Assembly: GCA_029721435.1 (NCBI GenBank)
Contig: CM056583.1
Location: forward strand, 85,575,620-85,639,619
DNA: 64,000 nucleotides
DNA from: Gymnothorax reevesii
Lineage: Eukaryota > Chordata > Actinopteri > Anguilliformes > Muraenidae
Direction: 5' to 3'
The stretch's first letter is position 1. Each line of letters opens with the position of its first letter. The notes under the pieces were generated by a model. That model was not told the origin of the DNA. It did not search any database and was given only the letters and a program-made list of their open reading frames with translations. Positions 29,921 to 40,617 of this stretch are shown one piece after another. A program made the position numbers and the translations under genes.

Positions 29921-30861
29921 GTAAATGAATTGTTTCACTCACTATGAAGAGATTGATATGATTAATTTTTCATAACAGAGCATCACAGTGGGTCTTAATC
30001 AGCTCGTTTAGCATTGCACGCACAAAAGTTGCTAAAATGTGCTGGCATACGAGTGAGGTTTCCCTAAGGCTGGGAAAATATCTCCTCTCCATGTGTTTGC
30101 ACATGTGACCAAAAGTGGGTCCTGTGTTTTTCATGATTTCCTTTGAACACCCACTATCACCCGAGCAAGTAAAGTGGGCAAATTCTGTAGCCAATCCATG
30201 ATATAAACAAAGCACTTGAGTTCAGGAACACTTCAAAAATTAGTACAAACTGTGGCCTTCCAGGATACGACTTTTAGATACTTTGGGTGCATCTCAAAGC
30301 GTAGGCTGTTTACTTCGAAGGCTGCATTTTTAGGGGTCGTCACTTAATTCCATCTGCCAAACTGACATAATGTCATTTCATCTCCGTAAAACAGCTTTGG
30401 TTTAAGCAAGTCATCACTGGTTTCCCTAACCTTAACTCTAACGCCTAACGCTAAACCTAGCCCTAAACCTAACCCTAAATTTAACCTTGTCCCTTACTCT
30501 AAATGTCAGTTTGGCAAATGGAAGTAAGTGACGAACCCTTAAAATGCAGCTTGCGAAGAATGCAGCCAAGGCTTTGAGATGCACACCTCATGTACAGCTT
30601 GTATAGAAGTGAAGTCGAAGAATATTTCTGTGACATGTTACACTTTATATGATGCAGCCCTGGATCATGGATAACACAAGACATGAGATAAAGCAAGACA
30701 CAGAAGCCTGATCTGCCTGTTACAGTTGCGGAGGTGGCCATTAGTACACCTGAGATAGGAGAGGACGTTTTTGTTGAGTGATCGTTCCCTTGGTGAATAC
30801 CCTACATAACTTTTTTTAAATGACATAAATGCGCCAAATAACTTAATTTAAAACAATCCAT
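29921..30861. other. Unassigned DNA with degenerate CCCTAA-like tract
   Basis: Around 30426-30485 the sequence drifts through CCTAACC, CGCTAAACCTAGCCCTAAAC and AACCCTAAATTTAACC, a decayed telomere-like or simple repeat. The rest is unassigned. Confidence 0.45.
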
Positions 30862-31143
30862 CAGTCCATTTGCCACCACAGGCAAAAGGCAGGGACCCAC
30901 CCTGGACAGTTTGCCAATCTGTCACAAGACACACACGTCATTCACACACACCTTTGGGAAATTTAGTGTCTCCAATTAGCCTGATGTACATGTCTTTGGA
31001 CTGTGGGAGGACACCGGAGAACCCGGAGGAAAACCATGCAAACCCAAAGAGAACATACAAACTCCACACAGAAAGACCCCAGACCGGATTCGAACCCAAG
31101 GCCTTATTGCTGTGAGGTGGCAGTGCTACCCACTGAACCACCA
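30862..31143 (-). mobile_element. V-SINE (tRNA-derived), minus strand
   Basis: Read on the minus strand: GTGGTTCAGTGGGTAGCACT (box A region), CTCACAGCAATAAGGCC, box B in GGGTTCGAATCC (31086-31097), then the V-SINE core CTTTCTGTGTGGAGTTTGTA and CCACAGTCCAAAGACATG, and the tail TCCAGGGTGGGTCCCTGCC. This is the tRNA head and central domain of vertebrate V-SINEs. It is nearly full length but shortened at its 3' tail compared with the copy at 47469. Confidence 0.9.
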
Positions 31144-32508
31144 CATTAAAAAAAAAAGATTAATAAAAATAATAAATTGATTTTTATAAATATCCACAAA
31201 ATAAAGACTTACACATTAATGAATAAAATAAGTGAATAAAGTGTGCCCCCCCCAGACACCAGAGGCCCAACATTAGGTGACAGTATTGGCACTGAAGTCG
31301 GCCCACTATTTTGGAAAGGTTGCTGCCCACATGTAGCAACTGCACAACACTTCATGTGTTAAAATTTATTCCGAAAAACCACTCCTACCGACGTACCACT
31401 GAAAGGTCTACGATAGCCCGTCCCGGTTCAGTTTCACATTTAACAAGGGGATGTTGAGCCTAATGTGTTTTTTGGCTGCAGTAACATATTGGAGAGATAG
31501 ATAGGAGAATAATTTTTAACATAATGAATGCTAATACAATGAATGTCCATGTTTACCATCCATGAAATATCACGTTCAATCAATACGGTTTCAGCTGTCT
31601 TTTTCAAACTCTGGCAGTAGTCCTACTAGCTCACTCTTGAACAATGATGCCCTTCTTCATATAAAATGCACCATCAGGCAGACAAACATCATATTACAAT
31701 AAATTTGTAATCAAGGTACCTAATCAGAGTAGGTTTTAATGCACTAATGCATCCAGGCATGTTGGGCCTATAACAGGTGCATGACAATGAGCAATATATT
31801 AAGAATGAACATGACAGTTCTTCATAAGACCTGGCAGATTCATGCGATGCTGTGCAATTCTGTGCTGAATCTAGTTATTGCCTCCTTTACAACATATTCT
31901 TCTTTCCTGGGCGCCTATTAATGTCGTATGGCCCAGCAGGGCGCTCAGCCAATCAGCAGGGGCTTTGTCTGTCGCCGTGGGGACTCCTGCGCGCCATGGA
32001 ACAGGGATTTACCAGGATAAGCCACCCAGTAACCCCGTATTACACACTTTAGCGATTTATGATGTTATAATGTATGAACACATATACAGTGTGCAGGACT
32101 CTGTAAACGTCTTAGGCATATTTAAAGCAGTTTCATAGGGCAAATATGCTTCCAAAAATCATGAAATCAAAAGTTTCTAATAACTGAAAAATTAAAACAA
32201 AATCAATCTAATATTTGATGCAACTATACTTTGCCAAAAATTTAGCGACACTTTCTTATTGTGCTATAGTTTTATAAGATTACCAGCTTCTTCCAACCAG
32301 AGTGGAAAACTTGCCGCCGTCCTGCAGACTGACTGTCTCACTCGCGTCTATCACTCCAAGTAATTGCACACAGCCATGATGATGTTAAGACTGCGTATGT
32401 AATCCATATCAATGATTTTTTAAGAAATGCAAACATTTATTTGTAGACTATTTTTTTAAATTTGCATTTGGAATTAAAAGTATACTTCAGCAACACCAAT
32501 ATGGAAAA
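31144..32508. other. Unassigned DNA
   Basis: A poly-A run follows the SINE at 31147-31157, and an eight-C run lies near 31246-31253. No gene or repeat family recognised. Confidence 0.4.
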
Positions 32509-33404
32509 CATTACATTACATTACAGGTTCTTAGCAGGCGCTCGTATCCAGAGCGACGTACAAAAGTGCACAAGAACAGTAGGAAAGTGCAGAGCTTCTA
32601 GGAGACAAGTACAAGTGCTAACAGTCAGTGACAGAACACGATCCTTCGTTACAGTGCAACAAAGGGGCAGAGTCAAGCGTAAGAAAAGGGTAATAAAATA
32701 AAATAAGTGCAATAAAAGGGCAACAGGTCAAGTGCAACAAAGGGGCAGGAAAATCAAGTAAACTGACAAATCAGGGAGCAAAAAAAATGAAGGGAAACCA
32801 AATCAAGCAGTAACAATCAGGAAACAAGGTAAACAGAGTTAAGAGCAACAAATCAAGGGATGTAGGGACAGGATTCAGGGCAGTGGAGCAGGGGAAAGGT
32901 GGAGCCTGAAGAGGTGGGTTTTCAGGCGGCGCTTGAAGATGCTCAAGGATTTTGCTGTTCCGACCTTGATTGGTAGATCAATCCACCAACGAGGTACCAG
33001 AACAGACAGCAGCCTCGAGCGGGAAGGGGAGGAGCGGAGAGGGGGAGGAGCCAGGCGACCAGAAGTAGCAGAGCGGGGTGTAGGGTCTGAACAGTCTCTG
33101 GATGTATGCTGGAGCTGTTTTGTTGACTCCCTGATAGGCTGGCACCAAAGTCTTTAATTTGATGCGAGCAGCAACAGGGAGCCAGTGGAGCTTTGTGAGC
33201 TGGGGGGTGACGTGGGAGTGTTTTGGGAGGTTGTGGACCAGACGAGCTGCAGCGTTCTGGATGAGCTGCAGGGGTCTGATGGCAGATGCTGGGAGGCCGG
33301 CGAGGAGGGAGTTGCAGTTGTCCATGCGGGAGAGGATCAGTGCTTGGACCAGGAGCTGCGTTGAGTAGCTGGTGAGGAAGGGCCGGATTCTACGGATGTT
33401 GAAA
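32509..33404 (-). mobile_element. 5'-truncated L2/CR1-like LINE
   Basis: Minus strand. The coding part (33404 to about 32980) encodes the C-terminal tail of the LINE ORF. The 3' UTR carries the fish LINE phrase read as TTAGCAGGCGCTCGTATCCA on the plus strand at 32529-32548. The copy ends in an ATTAC tandem tail at 32509-32526. Terminal simple repeats rather than poly-A are usual for the L2/CR1 group. Confidence 0.8.
32978..33404 (-). pseudogene. LINE reverse transcriptase C-terminal fragment
   Basis: The frame reads LVQALILSRMDNCNSLLAGL, then RPLQLIQNAAARLV, then HWLPVAARIKLKTLV and APAYIQRLF. This is the conserved tail that follows the RT domain in fish L2/CR1-like LINEs. Only about 140 residues remain; the endonuclease and RT catalytic motifs are absent because of 5' truncation. 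Confidence 0.8.
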
Positions 33405-34195
33405 CAAAAAGTAAACATCGAAAGCTAATTTAACAACGCACATCCTTGAGTCCCTAGCAAAACGCTCACTAAGTAAGAAGTATATTGGATGGTTGGTTCT
33501 TGAGGTATGCAGATTAAACGCACATACACACATATACACGCACATGCACTCGCAATCGCACAGAATCCTCCATTTATAGTTAAATGACTAGAGGCCGTCA
33601 GTAAATGCAACAGAGCTTCATAAGTACAATATGTACACAGACATGTCATAACATAGTTAATATAATTTGGAAGTCTGGTTGATAAGGAAAAGGTTCAGCA
33701 GGTCATAGAGAGTACTCATCATATGAAAAAACTACATACAGAATACCAGGCACTGCAGGCACTAACGCTTTTTAAATGGTCAGAAACTACAAGAAAAGCC
33801 GTAGTTTCAGCAGCCGGGTCTGACCCAGAAACCGTGTTCAGCACTCGCAGATTCTCCTGTCCCTGTTGACTTAATTAGACGCTTAAGCTGTGCATTGAAC
33901 GGCGTAACCTCCAAATCATCTTCCAAAAAAAAAAAGTGTTTCAGATTTTTTTCTCTCCTTCATACGTTCCCCCTTTTCCTGTCTGCAGTCCTGCAGAATG
34001 GGTATGTCCCATGGTAGTAAAGTGATGAAATAACTTAATATAGTCAGGTTCAACTTAGCAAGAATGGCGATGAAGACCCAACGTGAGCCGTGAGGACAGC
34101 CAATTAACAAACAGCACGTCAGTGCTTAAGGGAATTATGCGAAGATAAGCTGCCACGCACAGTTTATTTTTAAATATTTTGATATCTATATTATG
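33405..34195. other. Unassigned DNA
   Basis: No recognisable feature; a poly-A run at 33926-33935. Confidence 0.4.
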
Positions 34196-34825
34196 GGAGT
34201 GTGACGAGCCCCAGTACAACAGAGAGCCTTTTGTCTCTCCTCTGTTCAAGCCTCCTGTCACCTTGAGTTGAACCCGTCTCTCTCTCTCTCTCTCTCCGTT
34301 GCAGTCACCGCCTGTAGGAATGCTAAGCGTGGCTGAGGTAATTTTACAGGGAGTTGCGGGGTCGAGGATCCCTCCCCCCCAATAGCATTTTATTTTATTT
34401 TGTTTAACCTTTATTTGCACAGGGAAACCCACTGAGACCGTAGTCTCATTTGCAATCATGGCCTGTTAACAAGAGAAATGTTATTATCATTATGATAATA
34501 ACAACAGCAACATACAGTATTATGATAAAAACATGAACAAAAATACAATAATATAAAAAATTAAATCATCAAACAGCAATGCATTAAATACATTCAACTG
34601 AGAATATAATGGTCACATTGTTCGAAACATATACAGAACACAACCTCTGAATCCTTTGTCATTTTTTAAAATTTCTCTTATGAGATTAATTGATCCAGTT
34701 TATGAGACACTTGAAAGCTGTCCCATATCCTAGGAGCACAATAGTATACAGCTCGCTTTTTTTTTTCCAAGCTCACTTTTGACTCGGAGGACCTCAAGAA
34801 CCAACTGAGAGACCTCGCCTGGTAA
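34196..34825. repeat. Composite fish repeat with TC microsatellite
   Basis: Contains a (TC)n run at 34279-34298 and, at 34396-34455, the phrase TTTAACCTTTATTTGCACAG with ACTGAGACCGTAGTCTCATT, a small stem-loop. A similar stem-loop phrase is at 46515-46590. These match, from memory, the tail of a common fish retroelement. The family is not certain. Confidence 0.4.
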
Positions 34826-35470
34826 TGAGTAGAATATACATATCATGAAAAAGCAAAAGAGACCCCCCCCCCCCCAGTCAAAATCCAAAAACCGAAGTTA
34901 CGCATCTCATATTTCAGTAAAAACACTGGCATACCAGAAGCTTCAAGCAATGCCAGATTGCATTAATTGCATAAAGCACTGTTAATGTGTCCCTTTGAGA
35001 ACACAATCAGTTTGTCTTTGTCCCTTTTTTTTTGTGTTGGCCATGTTTTTGTCCCTGTCTTCTTTTTTTTTTCACTTTTTTTTCCTGATTTTTGTTAAAA
35101 AAATTAATTGTTAATTTTGTTTTTTTTTTGTGGCAAAAATTTTTTAGCAAATTCTACCAATTATTTGGACACTATGAATAAATACTTGGAAAAAATCTGT
35201 CACTGTGCCACCTGGAATGCTGATTTTTCTTGAAACTATGCCAGGCCAACCTGACCATGTCCGATGCTGTGTGGCAATGCATTAAAAATAGTGATATACT
35301 GTTCGTGATGACATATCATTTCCTTTATTTTATTGCTTTGAATCCTGGTGACAAGGAAGCAGACTGAATTAATTACTGTTGCTAAAATTAAAATAAAAAA
35401 GCATAACCTCCATTTACCTTTCATAACATGGGTGTTACTTGTAATATTTTGAGGATCTTTCCTGTGTGGG
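34826..35470. other. Unassigned AT-rich DNA
   Basis: A run of about 15 C at 34863-34877 and poly-T runs at 35026-35145. No gene seen. Confidence 0.4.
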
Positions 35471-35473
35471 TGC

Positions 35474-36041
35474 GTCATATGGAAGTTATGAAACAAGCTG
35501 ACTAAATTTAGCTTTTATTATGAGCTTTAGCGAGCATCAAAGCTATAATTTACTCTGCTCGTTTCATAACTTTCATATGACACGACCAAAAGTGTAAGAT
35601 TCCATTTATCACATAACTGAATCACGTAATTTAATACAAACTATTTCTGTTACCGCCTTAATGCTAATTTCCATTATGTTAGCCCTGCGCTAACTCCATC
35701 ACTATGATACTCCATCAGTCACTGAGTCACAGACATTCATATTGAACAAGCCAACGTTGGCTAACTAGCTAACAAACTGATGTCTCATATTGGTTATGGA
35801 AAGGTGCAGCGTGCCCAACATTACACTCAGTATTAAGTTTGGCTAAATATTATTAGCATGACCTAATGAGATGCAATTTTTTCCCCCATGTTCTCAGGCA
35901 AACAAAATTTTCGCAAAAGAAATATTTCATGAGCTGGGCTATGGGGAAATACTGCAGTTATGTGTTCTACATATATACATGTATATAGAGGATCTTACAG
36001 TACACAAGTGGGCATGTCGTATGAAATTTATGAAATGAGTC
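35474..36041. repeat. Three copies of a GTCATATGAAAGTTATGAAA motif
   Basis: Copy 1 at 35474-35498 (plus), copy 2 inverted at 35557-35581, copy 3 at 36016-36041 (plus, diverged). After copy 3, TGTTCGCTTCAGCGAACC forms a small hairpin, and near copy 2 AGCTTTAGCGAGCATCAAAG is similar. These look like parts of one inverted-repeat element or two overlapping copies. Confidence 0.5.
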
Positions 36042-36696
36042 GAATAAATGTTCGCTTCAGCGAACCTTTTCTCCACCATCTGTTCTTGCGGACACAATCC
36101 ATCTCCTACTAATGTCCTCTTCATTGGGAAAACCAAGAAGAAAATGGTAGGGTTGCTCCCTTTTTGAGTTTTAACAGTAAGGAGCGGGGAACACCACACT
36201 ACTCACACCCTGCCATCGGTGATTCGTGCAGAATTAAGCAAGCGGAAGAAAGTCTACCCTCCTTCTGGTTTACATACCTGGAAATGTGAAATAGGCTTAT
36301 TGAGTTTGAAATACAAGAGCATGCTAGCTAGCGTGTTTAATTTGGGAACAACTTGCAAACCATGTAAGTTACTTTTGGGAAACGCACCCCAGGACCATGC
36401 AATGCGGTTGCATTTTTGCATATTAAAATAGTATGATGCGACTTCTCAGATTCAACCAAAGTTTAATCAACAAAATTTCTACACTATATTTGTTGTCCAC
36501 CAAGACAGTGAGACCTGATTTGAATTTCATAATGCCTAGTGAGCTCGTCATCATGCAATGGGCCAAGCCGATTTTTTTAGATCACATCACTGACAGAAAA
36601 TGCTCTGATACACCAGATGTTGGTTTAATTACATTCAGGGATGATTGCCTATCCTGTCCTGGAATAGCCCAAATGTTGCTATCTGAAAATATGTAA
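36042..36696. other. Unassigned DNA
   Basis: No gene or repeat family recognised. Confidence 0.4.
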
Positions 36697-37060
36697 CTTG
36701 AATTTGACTATCCAAATTTGACCAATCGAATTTAAGTAACGTTGTATCTGAATTTTTTCAACTTGAATTTTCCTGTCTGAATTTGACCAACTGAATTTCA
36801 GCCACTGATTTTTTTCTTTCTTTCTTTTTTTTTGGAAATACTAAAGCTTGAATTTTTGGATTTGAATTTGATAGCATTGAGAAAGAAACTTTATATTTCA
36901 GCTTTTGAAACTGCATGTAAAACAATTCATATTTCAATTTCAATTCAGAACAAATTAATGCAGATTGATGGTTTTCAGAGTAAAATATTTCAACATTATA
37001 AATTCAGTGCTGTTTATATTTCAATATTAAGAATTCAATGGCTGTTGAAATTTAAATACT
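36697..37060. repeat. Quasi-tandem AATTTGAC/CTTGAATTT region
   Basis: Variants of TTGAATTTGACTATCC, GAATTTGACCAACTG and CAATTTCAATTC recur every 15-25 bases. A frame of 142 codons running from 36832 is a by-product of this low-complexity pattern. Confidence 0.5.
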
Positions 37061-37129
37061 TATGTCAATCATTTGCTTTCATAGTAAGTTTACAGGGGAA
37101 TAAGAACTTAAAATTAACTCTATACTTTC

Positions 37130-37734
37130 ATATCGAGGGTTTGGAGCACAATGGTGATGTGTTGAAATTTTGTGATTTTGAGATTTTTACCTCCTGTCAC
37201 ACATTTCTATCAGCTAATTCTTGGAGCAAAATAATTATATGTCCATGCGCCTCAGTTTGAACAGAATCCACATTTTCATTTTGTGGTATGTACAACAAAA
37301 TCTGCTTATATGAATGAAACATTGATATTTTCATGAATAAACATGAATAGTATCACAGAATCATCTGTCTTCCATTGCAAACAAACAAAACTCCAGTCTA
37401 TCACCATTGTGTTCTGTCACATCAAGTGCTAGAATTGTTGGAGCACGGAGGTGACCTGTCCATTTTGGCAACTGAAGCACTGATTACTTAAACCCCATAA
37501 GTCAAGTCAAGTCAAGTGTGACTTATGGGGTTTTAGTAATATGTGCTTCAATTTTGGCCATGATTTGGCCATTACATTTTCAGTATACTTCTGAACCATG
37601 CAGTAAAAGAGTGACTGACATAAGAATGATGTAAATGTACCTGATTTAATAGAACATTTGCAAACCTAAAAATCAATTTTTCTCAAAAACCTCTAAAATG
37701 GACATATGACCATTGCGCTCCAAACCCTCGATAT
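37130..37734. mobile_element. TA-flanked MITE, copy 2, carrying a nested palindrome
   Basis: Same element as 11976-12502, in inverted orientation. Its ends are ATATCGAGGGTTTGGAGCAC and GCGCTCCAAACCCTCGATAT with TA on both sides. Taking out the 78-bp insert at 37473-37550 leaves about 527 bp, the same length as copy 1. The two copies diverge by scattered substitutions and small gaps. Confidence 0.85.
37473..37550 (+). mobile_element. Palindromic mini-element, copy B
   Basis: TGAAGCACTGATTAC at one end and GTAATATGTGCTTCA at the other, with arms of about 32 bases meeting at CATAAGTCA / TGACTTATG around a 14-base loop. Three AAGTC units plus AAGTG. It is absent from the matching site of MITE copy 1, which reads straight through near 12180-12195. 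Confidence 0.85.
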
Positions 37735-38109
37735 GCAAGCTTACATTGCATGACATAAGACAATATTATCTGGGTTTGAGAAGCTGTGTTTATTGATTTG
37801 AAACCCTGAAAGACGTGTAAGCATAAAATACAACTAATCTAACCACTGTACCAGCCTGTGGTGTCTCTTCTGCCTACTTCAGTAGCATTCTTTCACTTTT
37901 GAGCCACACCAAAAGACCAATGATATATTAATTTAATGTGAATTTGTTTCAGATGACTCATTTCCCAGCAAGAGCAGCCATCAAAGGAAAACAGAGTGAA
38001 AGCCCATAGGAGTCAGTCCATCCATGCAAATAAATGGTCCTGTCAACACTTAACACGGATTTTGCATGTTCTCAAGAGAGATCTCATGCCAACCTAATTA
38101 TTTTTTCAG
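37735..38109. other. Unassigned DNA
   Basis: No feature recognised until the T-rich tract ending in CAG at 38107-38109. Confidence 0.4.
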
Positions 38110-38260
38110 GTCTCTGAGCCATTTCAACTTGTTGGAATGGACCTGATAAAGTTCACAGTGACGAGCAGTGGAAATCGATACAACTGTGTAATGCTTGATT
38201 ATTACACAAAGTGAGCTGAGACCATCCCTCTTAAAAACAAAAGTGCAGAGTACTGGTGGT
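38110..38260 (+). pseudogene. Integrase catalytic-core fragment preceded by a splice-acceptor-like tract
   Basis: The frame from 38110 reads VSEPFQLVGMDLIKF, then SSGNRYNCVMLDYYTK, a stop, and AETIPLKNKSAEY. GMDLI holds the first catalytic Asp of a retroviral-type integrase core and LDYYTK the next strand. The 5' border is TTATTTTTTCAG, like a 3' splice site, as in host genes or Ginger-type transposons built from integrase. The second Asp and the Glu are absent. No neighbouring pol sequence is present, so it is an isolated fragment. Confidence 0.6.
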
Positions 38261-38320
38261 TTTGTATATGAATTTAGAGTATCTCAAAAAACCACTCATA
38301 GAATTTTATAATTGCTTGTA

Positions 38321-39141
38321 CACTGAACAAAAATATAAACGCCCCATGTCAAATATTGATGCCACATGGAGTTAACAACTCTAAGTGAGCGTATGCTGAC
38401 TTTGACTTGAACAATAGGGATATTTCTCTTGATTTGTCAACCATTTTTTAATCCATCTCTCTGTCAGTGATGCAGTGATTTCACTCAGTACATGGGTGTG
38501 GCATTTCCAGACAGTGATCTGACAGAATGAGCAGTACCCAGACACTCCTTATACTGGGGACAATAAAAGGCCACCCCAATATGTAAAATTTTGTCAAAAG
38601 TCATCATGCCTCAGATATCTCAGGTCATGCGGGAAAGTGCCATTGGCATGCTGGATGCAGGGATGTCCTCCGCAGCGGTCTGCATGCCTTTCTTTTAAGC
38701 AGAGCACATTCCAGTTCTGGACTGGCTGGACATGTCGCCCATAGAACATCTTTGGGACGTTCTGGATCGATGTGTCCGTGACCGTGTTCCAGTTCCGGAT
38801 AACGTGCACCAGCTCTGTGTGGCCCTCCGGGAAGAACGGAATAACATTCCACAGGCTACGGTAGACAACCTGATCAACTCCATGCGAAGAGATGTGTTGC
38901 TCTGAGAGACGCAAATGGTGGACACACAAGATATTGATCATTCAATTTCTTCAACCTGACCCCCAAAGTGTTCAAAGGATTGTCACTCCTTTGTAGATGC
39001 CAATATAAAGATGTAATGGATGGTAATCTGAAGATTAGTCATTAAGAAAAATTTATTTTGATTCACTTCATATATTGCATAACTCTAATGTTAATAAAAA
39101 CTCAAAAATCTGACATGAGGCATTTATATTTTTGTTCAGTG
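38321..39141 (+). mobile_element. Tc1-like transposon with both terminal repeats, internally deleted
   Basis: Left end CACTGAACAAAAATATAAAC at 38321-38340; right end TATATTTTTGTTCAGTG at 39125-39141, with TA on each side (38319-38320 and 39142-39143). At 821 bp it is about half the usual ~1.6 kb. The terminal repeats match a widespread fish Tc1 family. Inside, the transposase start and its C-terminal end have been brought together by deletion. Confidence 0.9.
38606..38930 (+). pseudogene. Tc1-like transposase, N- and C-terminal parts joined by deletion
   Basis: Starts MPQISQVMRESAIGMLDAGM (DNA-binding helix-turn-helix start), hits a frame break near 38690, then continues with VLDWLDMSPIEHLWDVLDR, the C-terminal DDE/D region containing the last catalytic acidic residue, and ends with DNLINSMRRDVLL. 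The middle, including the first two catalytic Asp residues, is missing. It cannot make an active enzyme but keeps the termini an active relative could mobilise. Confidence 0.85.
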
Positions 39142-39143
39142 TA

Positions 39144-39704
39144 TAGTCCTGTTCTGCTGACATTCTCAGATCTCTCCGCAGGCTTGGAGGCTGTCCTTGA
39201 TCTCAGGTTGGATTGTCTGTAGGTATTTGGATCAATAGCATTTTGTACTCGTAGATGACCGCAGAAAAAGCAGAGAGGTGATGAAGGAGAAGGACTAAAT
39301 TAAAAATAGCCCCGCAAACCGTGAGTTTCCCCTCGGCCCCTGGATTGTTTGGAGTTAATATAAGGGGCAGCGATACTGACCATCCAAGTGCCCTCAAAAT
39401 CGATGGGCTTCTGTTGGTACACAAGACCAAGCAACACAGCAAAAATGGCGTTGATTGAAGAAGGCGTTTTCAAGTTATAGTGCAGAATACAGAAGTCTAC
39501 AGGACAGACAGACGGAGGGACATTGCATGTGATGACAGTATCCCTCTGCCCCTTAGTCGGGGCTGAGGGGTTGCAAGTGTTTTAGAAAACATACGAGAAA
39601 ATGTCAAAAAAAATCTCACTAAATTGTGTAGGAAAGGATCCTGTGGAAGGGGCCTGATGAAGGCTTTCTGCAAAAATAAAATAATCTTTAACTTTCCTCT
39701 ACAC
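39144..39704. other. Unassigned DNA
   Basis: No gene or repeat recognised. Confidence 0.4.
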
Positions 39705-40010
39705 CAGGGGTCAGCAATTCCAGTCCTGGAGGGCTGGTGTGTATGTAGGTTTTTATTTCTATCAATCACCCTGACTAATTGAACTATTTAGTTGTATACA
39801 CAAACATAGATTTGCACAAATATTAGACCAATTTTATTTTTTGATTCATGGAGACAAGAACAACCTCTGGTTGTAATTCATGATAATTTAAGGACATTCA
39901 GCTGAAACACCAGCTGTCATAATTATCTTAATTAACCAAACCATTTAACTAATTAAAGGCCAGAACTTGGTGAACAAATGAGGGACAGACATGGCCCTCA
40001 TTACCCACCT
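39705..40010 (+). mobile_element. hAT-like repeat, right end missing
   Basis: Starts CAGGGGTCAGCAATTCCAGT and CCTGGAGGGCTGGTGTGT at 39705-39742, a common fish repeat start. The mirrored terminus was not found before the hAT MITE that begins at 40022. Confidence 0.5.
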
Positions 40011-40021
40011 CGGCTCTAAAC

Positions 40022-40617
40022 CAGTGGTTCCCAAACTCAGTCCTGAGGGACCCCTGTGTGCTGGTTTTCATTCTGCCTGCAACTGCAATTCCAGAGTTTT
40101 AAAAAGTGCTTATTTTTTTTTTATTAGATGCTTTTGATGTTCAGAGAGGTAATTTACCATCTTAACCAACAAAATGCCAAACAGCTTTGCAATGCCCCAA
40201 ATTTTATATTGCGCTTATTGCATTGTATGCAAAAAAAAATAAATAAATGAATAAATGAGATCAATTGGCCAACTTAACAAAGTGACAGGTAACTTGGTTA
40301 CTTGTTTTATATGGAATAATTAGCTATTTTTTTCCCCAAATTCTTCCATTTAAAACAGGTGGGCCTCATTATTATTTGCTTTGTTATTAAATTCTTCATT
40401 ATCTTCTAGATGGTTAGGATCAGGGGAAAGACCATTTTCATTTCATGCATCTCAGCCATTTATGGCAGAATTGGATGAAAAGAGTTTTTGTAATCCCACG
40501 GTATATGCTCCTCCTTTGGAAAATTAACAACTTGTTAAAACTGGGGGATTGCCATTGCGGTTGCAACAAAACCCAGCATGCACAGGGGTCCCCCAGGACT
40601 GCGTTTGAGAATCACTG
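40022..40617. mobile_element. hAT-type MITE with both termini and 8-bp target duplication
   Basis: Left terminus CAGTGGTTCCCAAACTCAGT; right terminus ACTGCGTTTGAGAATCACTG; the similarity extends about 70 bp inward (GACCCCTGTG, TGCTGGTTTT). The flanks CTCTAAAC (40014-40021) and CTATAGAC (40618-40625) agree at six of eight positions, as expected for an old hAT duplication. An open frame inside (40445-40705) has no known match. Confidence 0.8.

Noticed and set aside
30426..30485. True telomere or subtelomere
   Set aside because: The CCCTAA-like units are degenerate and flanked by ordinary unique DNA on both sides.
36832..37260. 142-codon frame
   Set aside because: Arises from the AATTTGA quasi-repeat and then runs into the MITE terminus.
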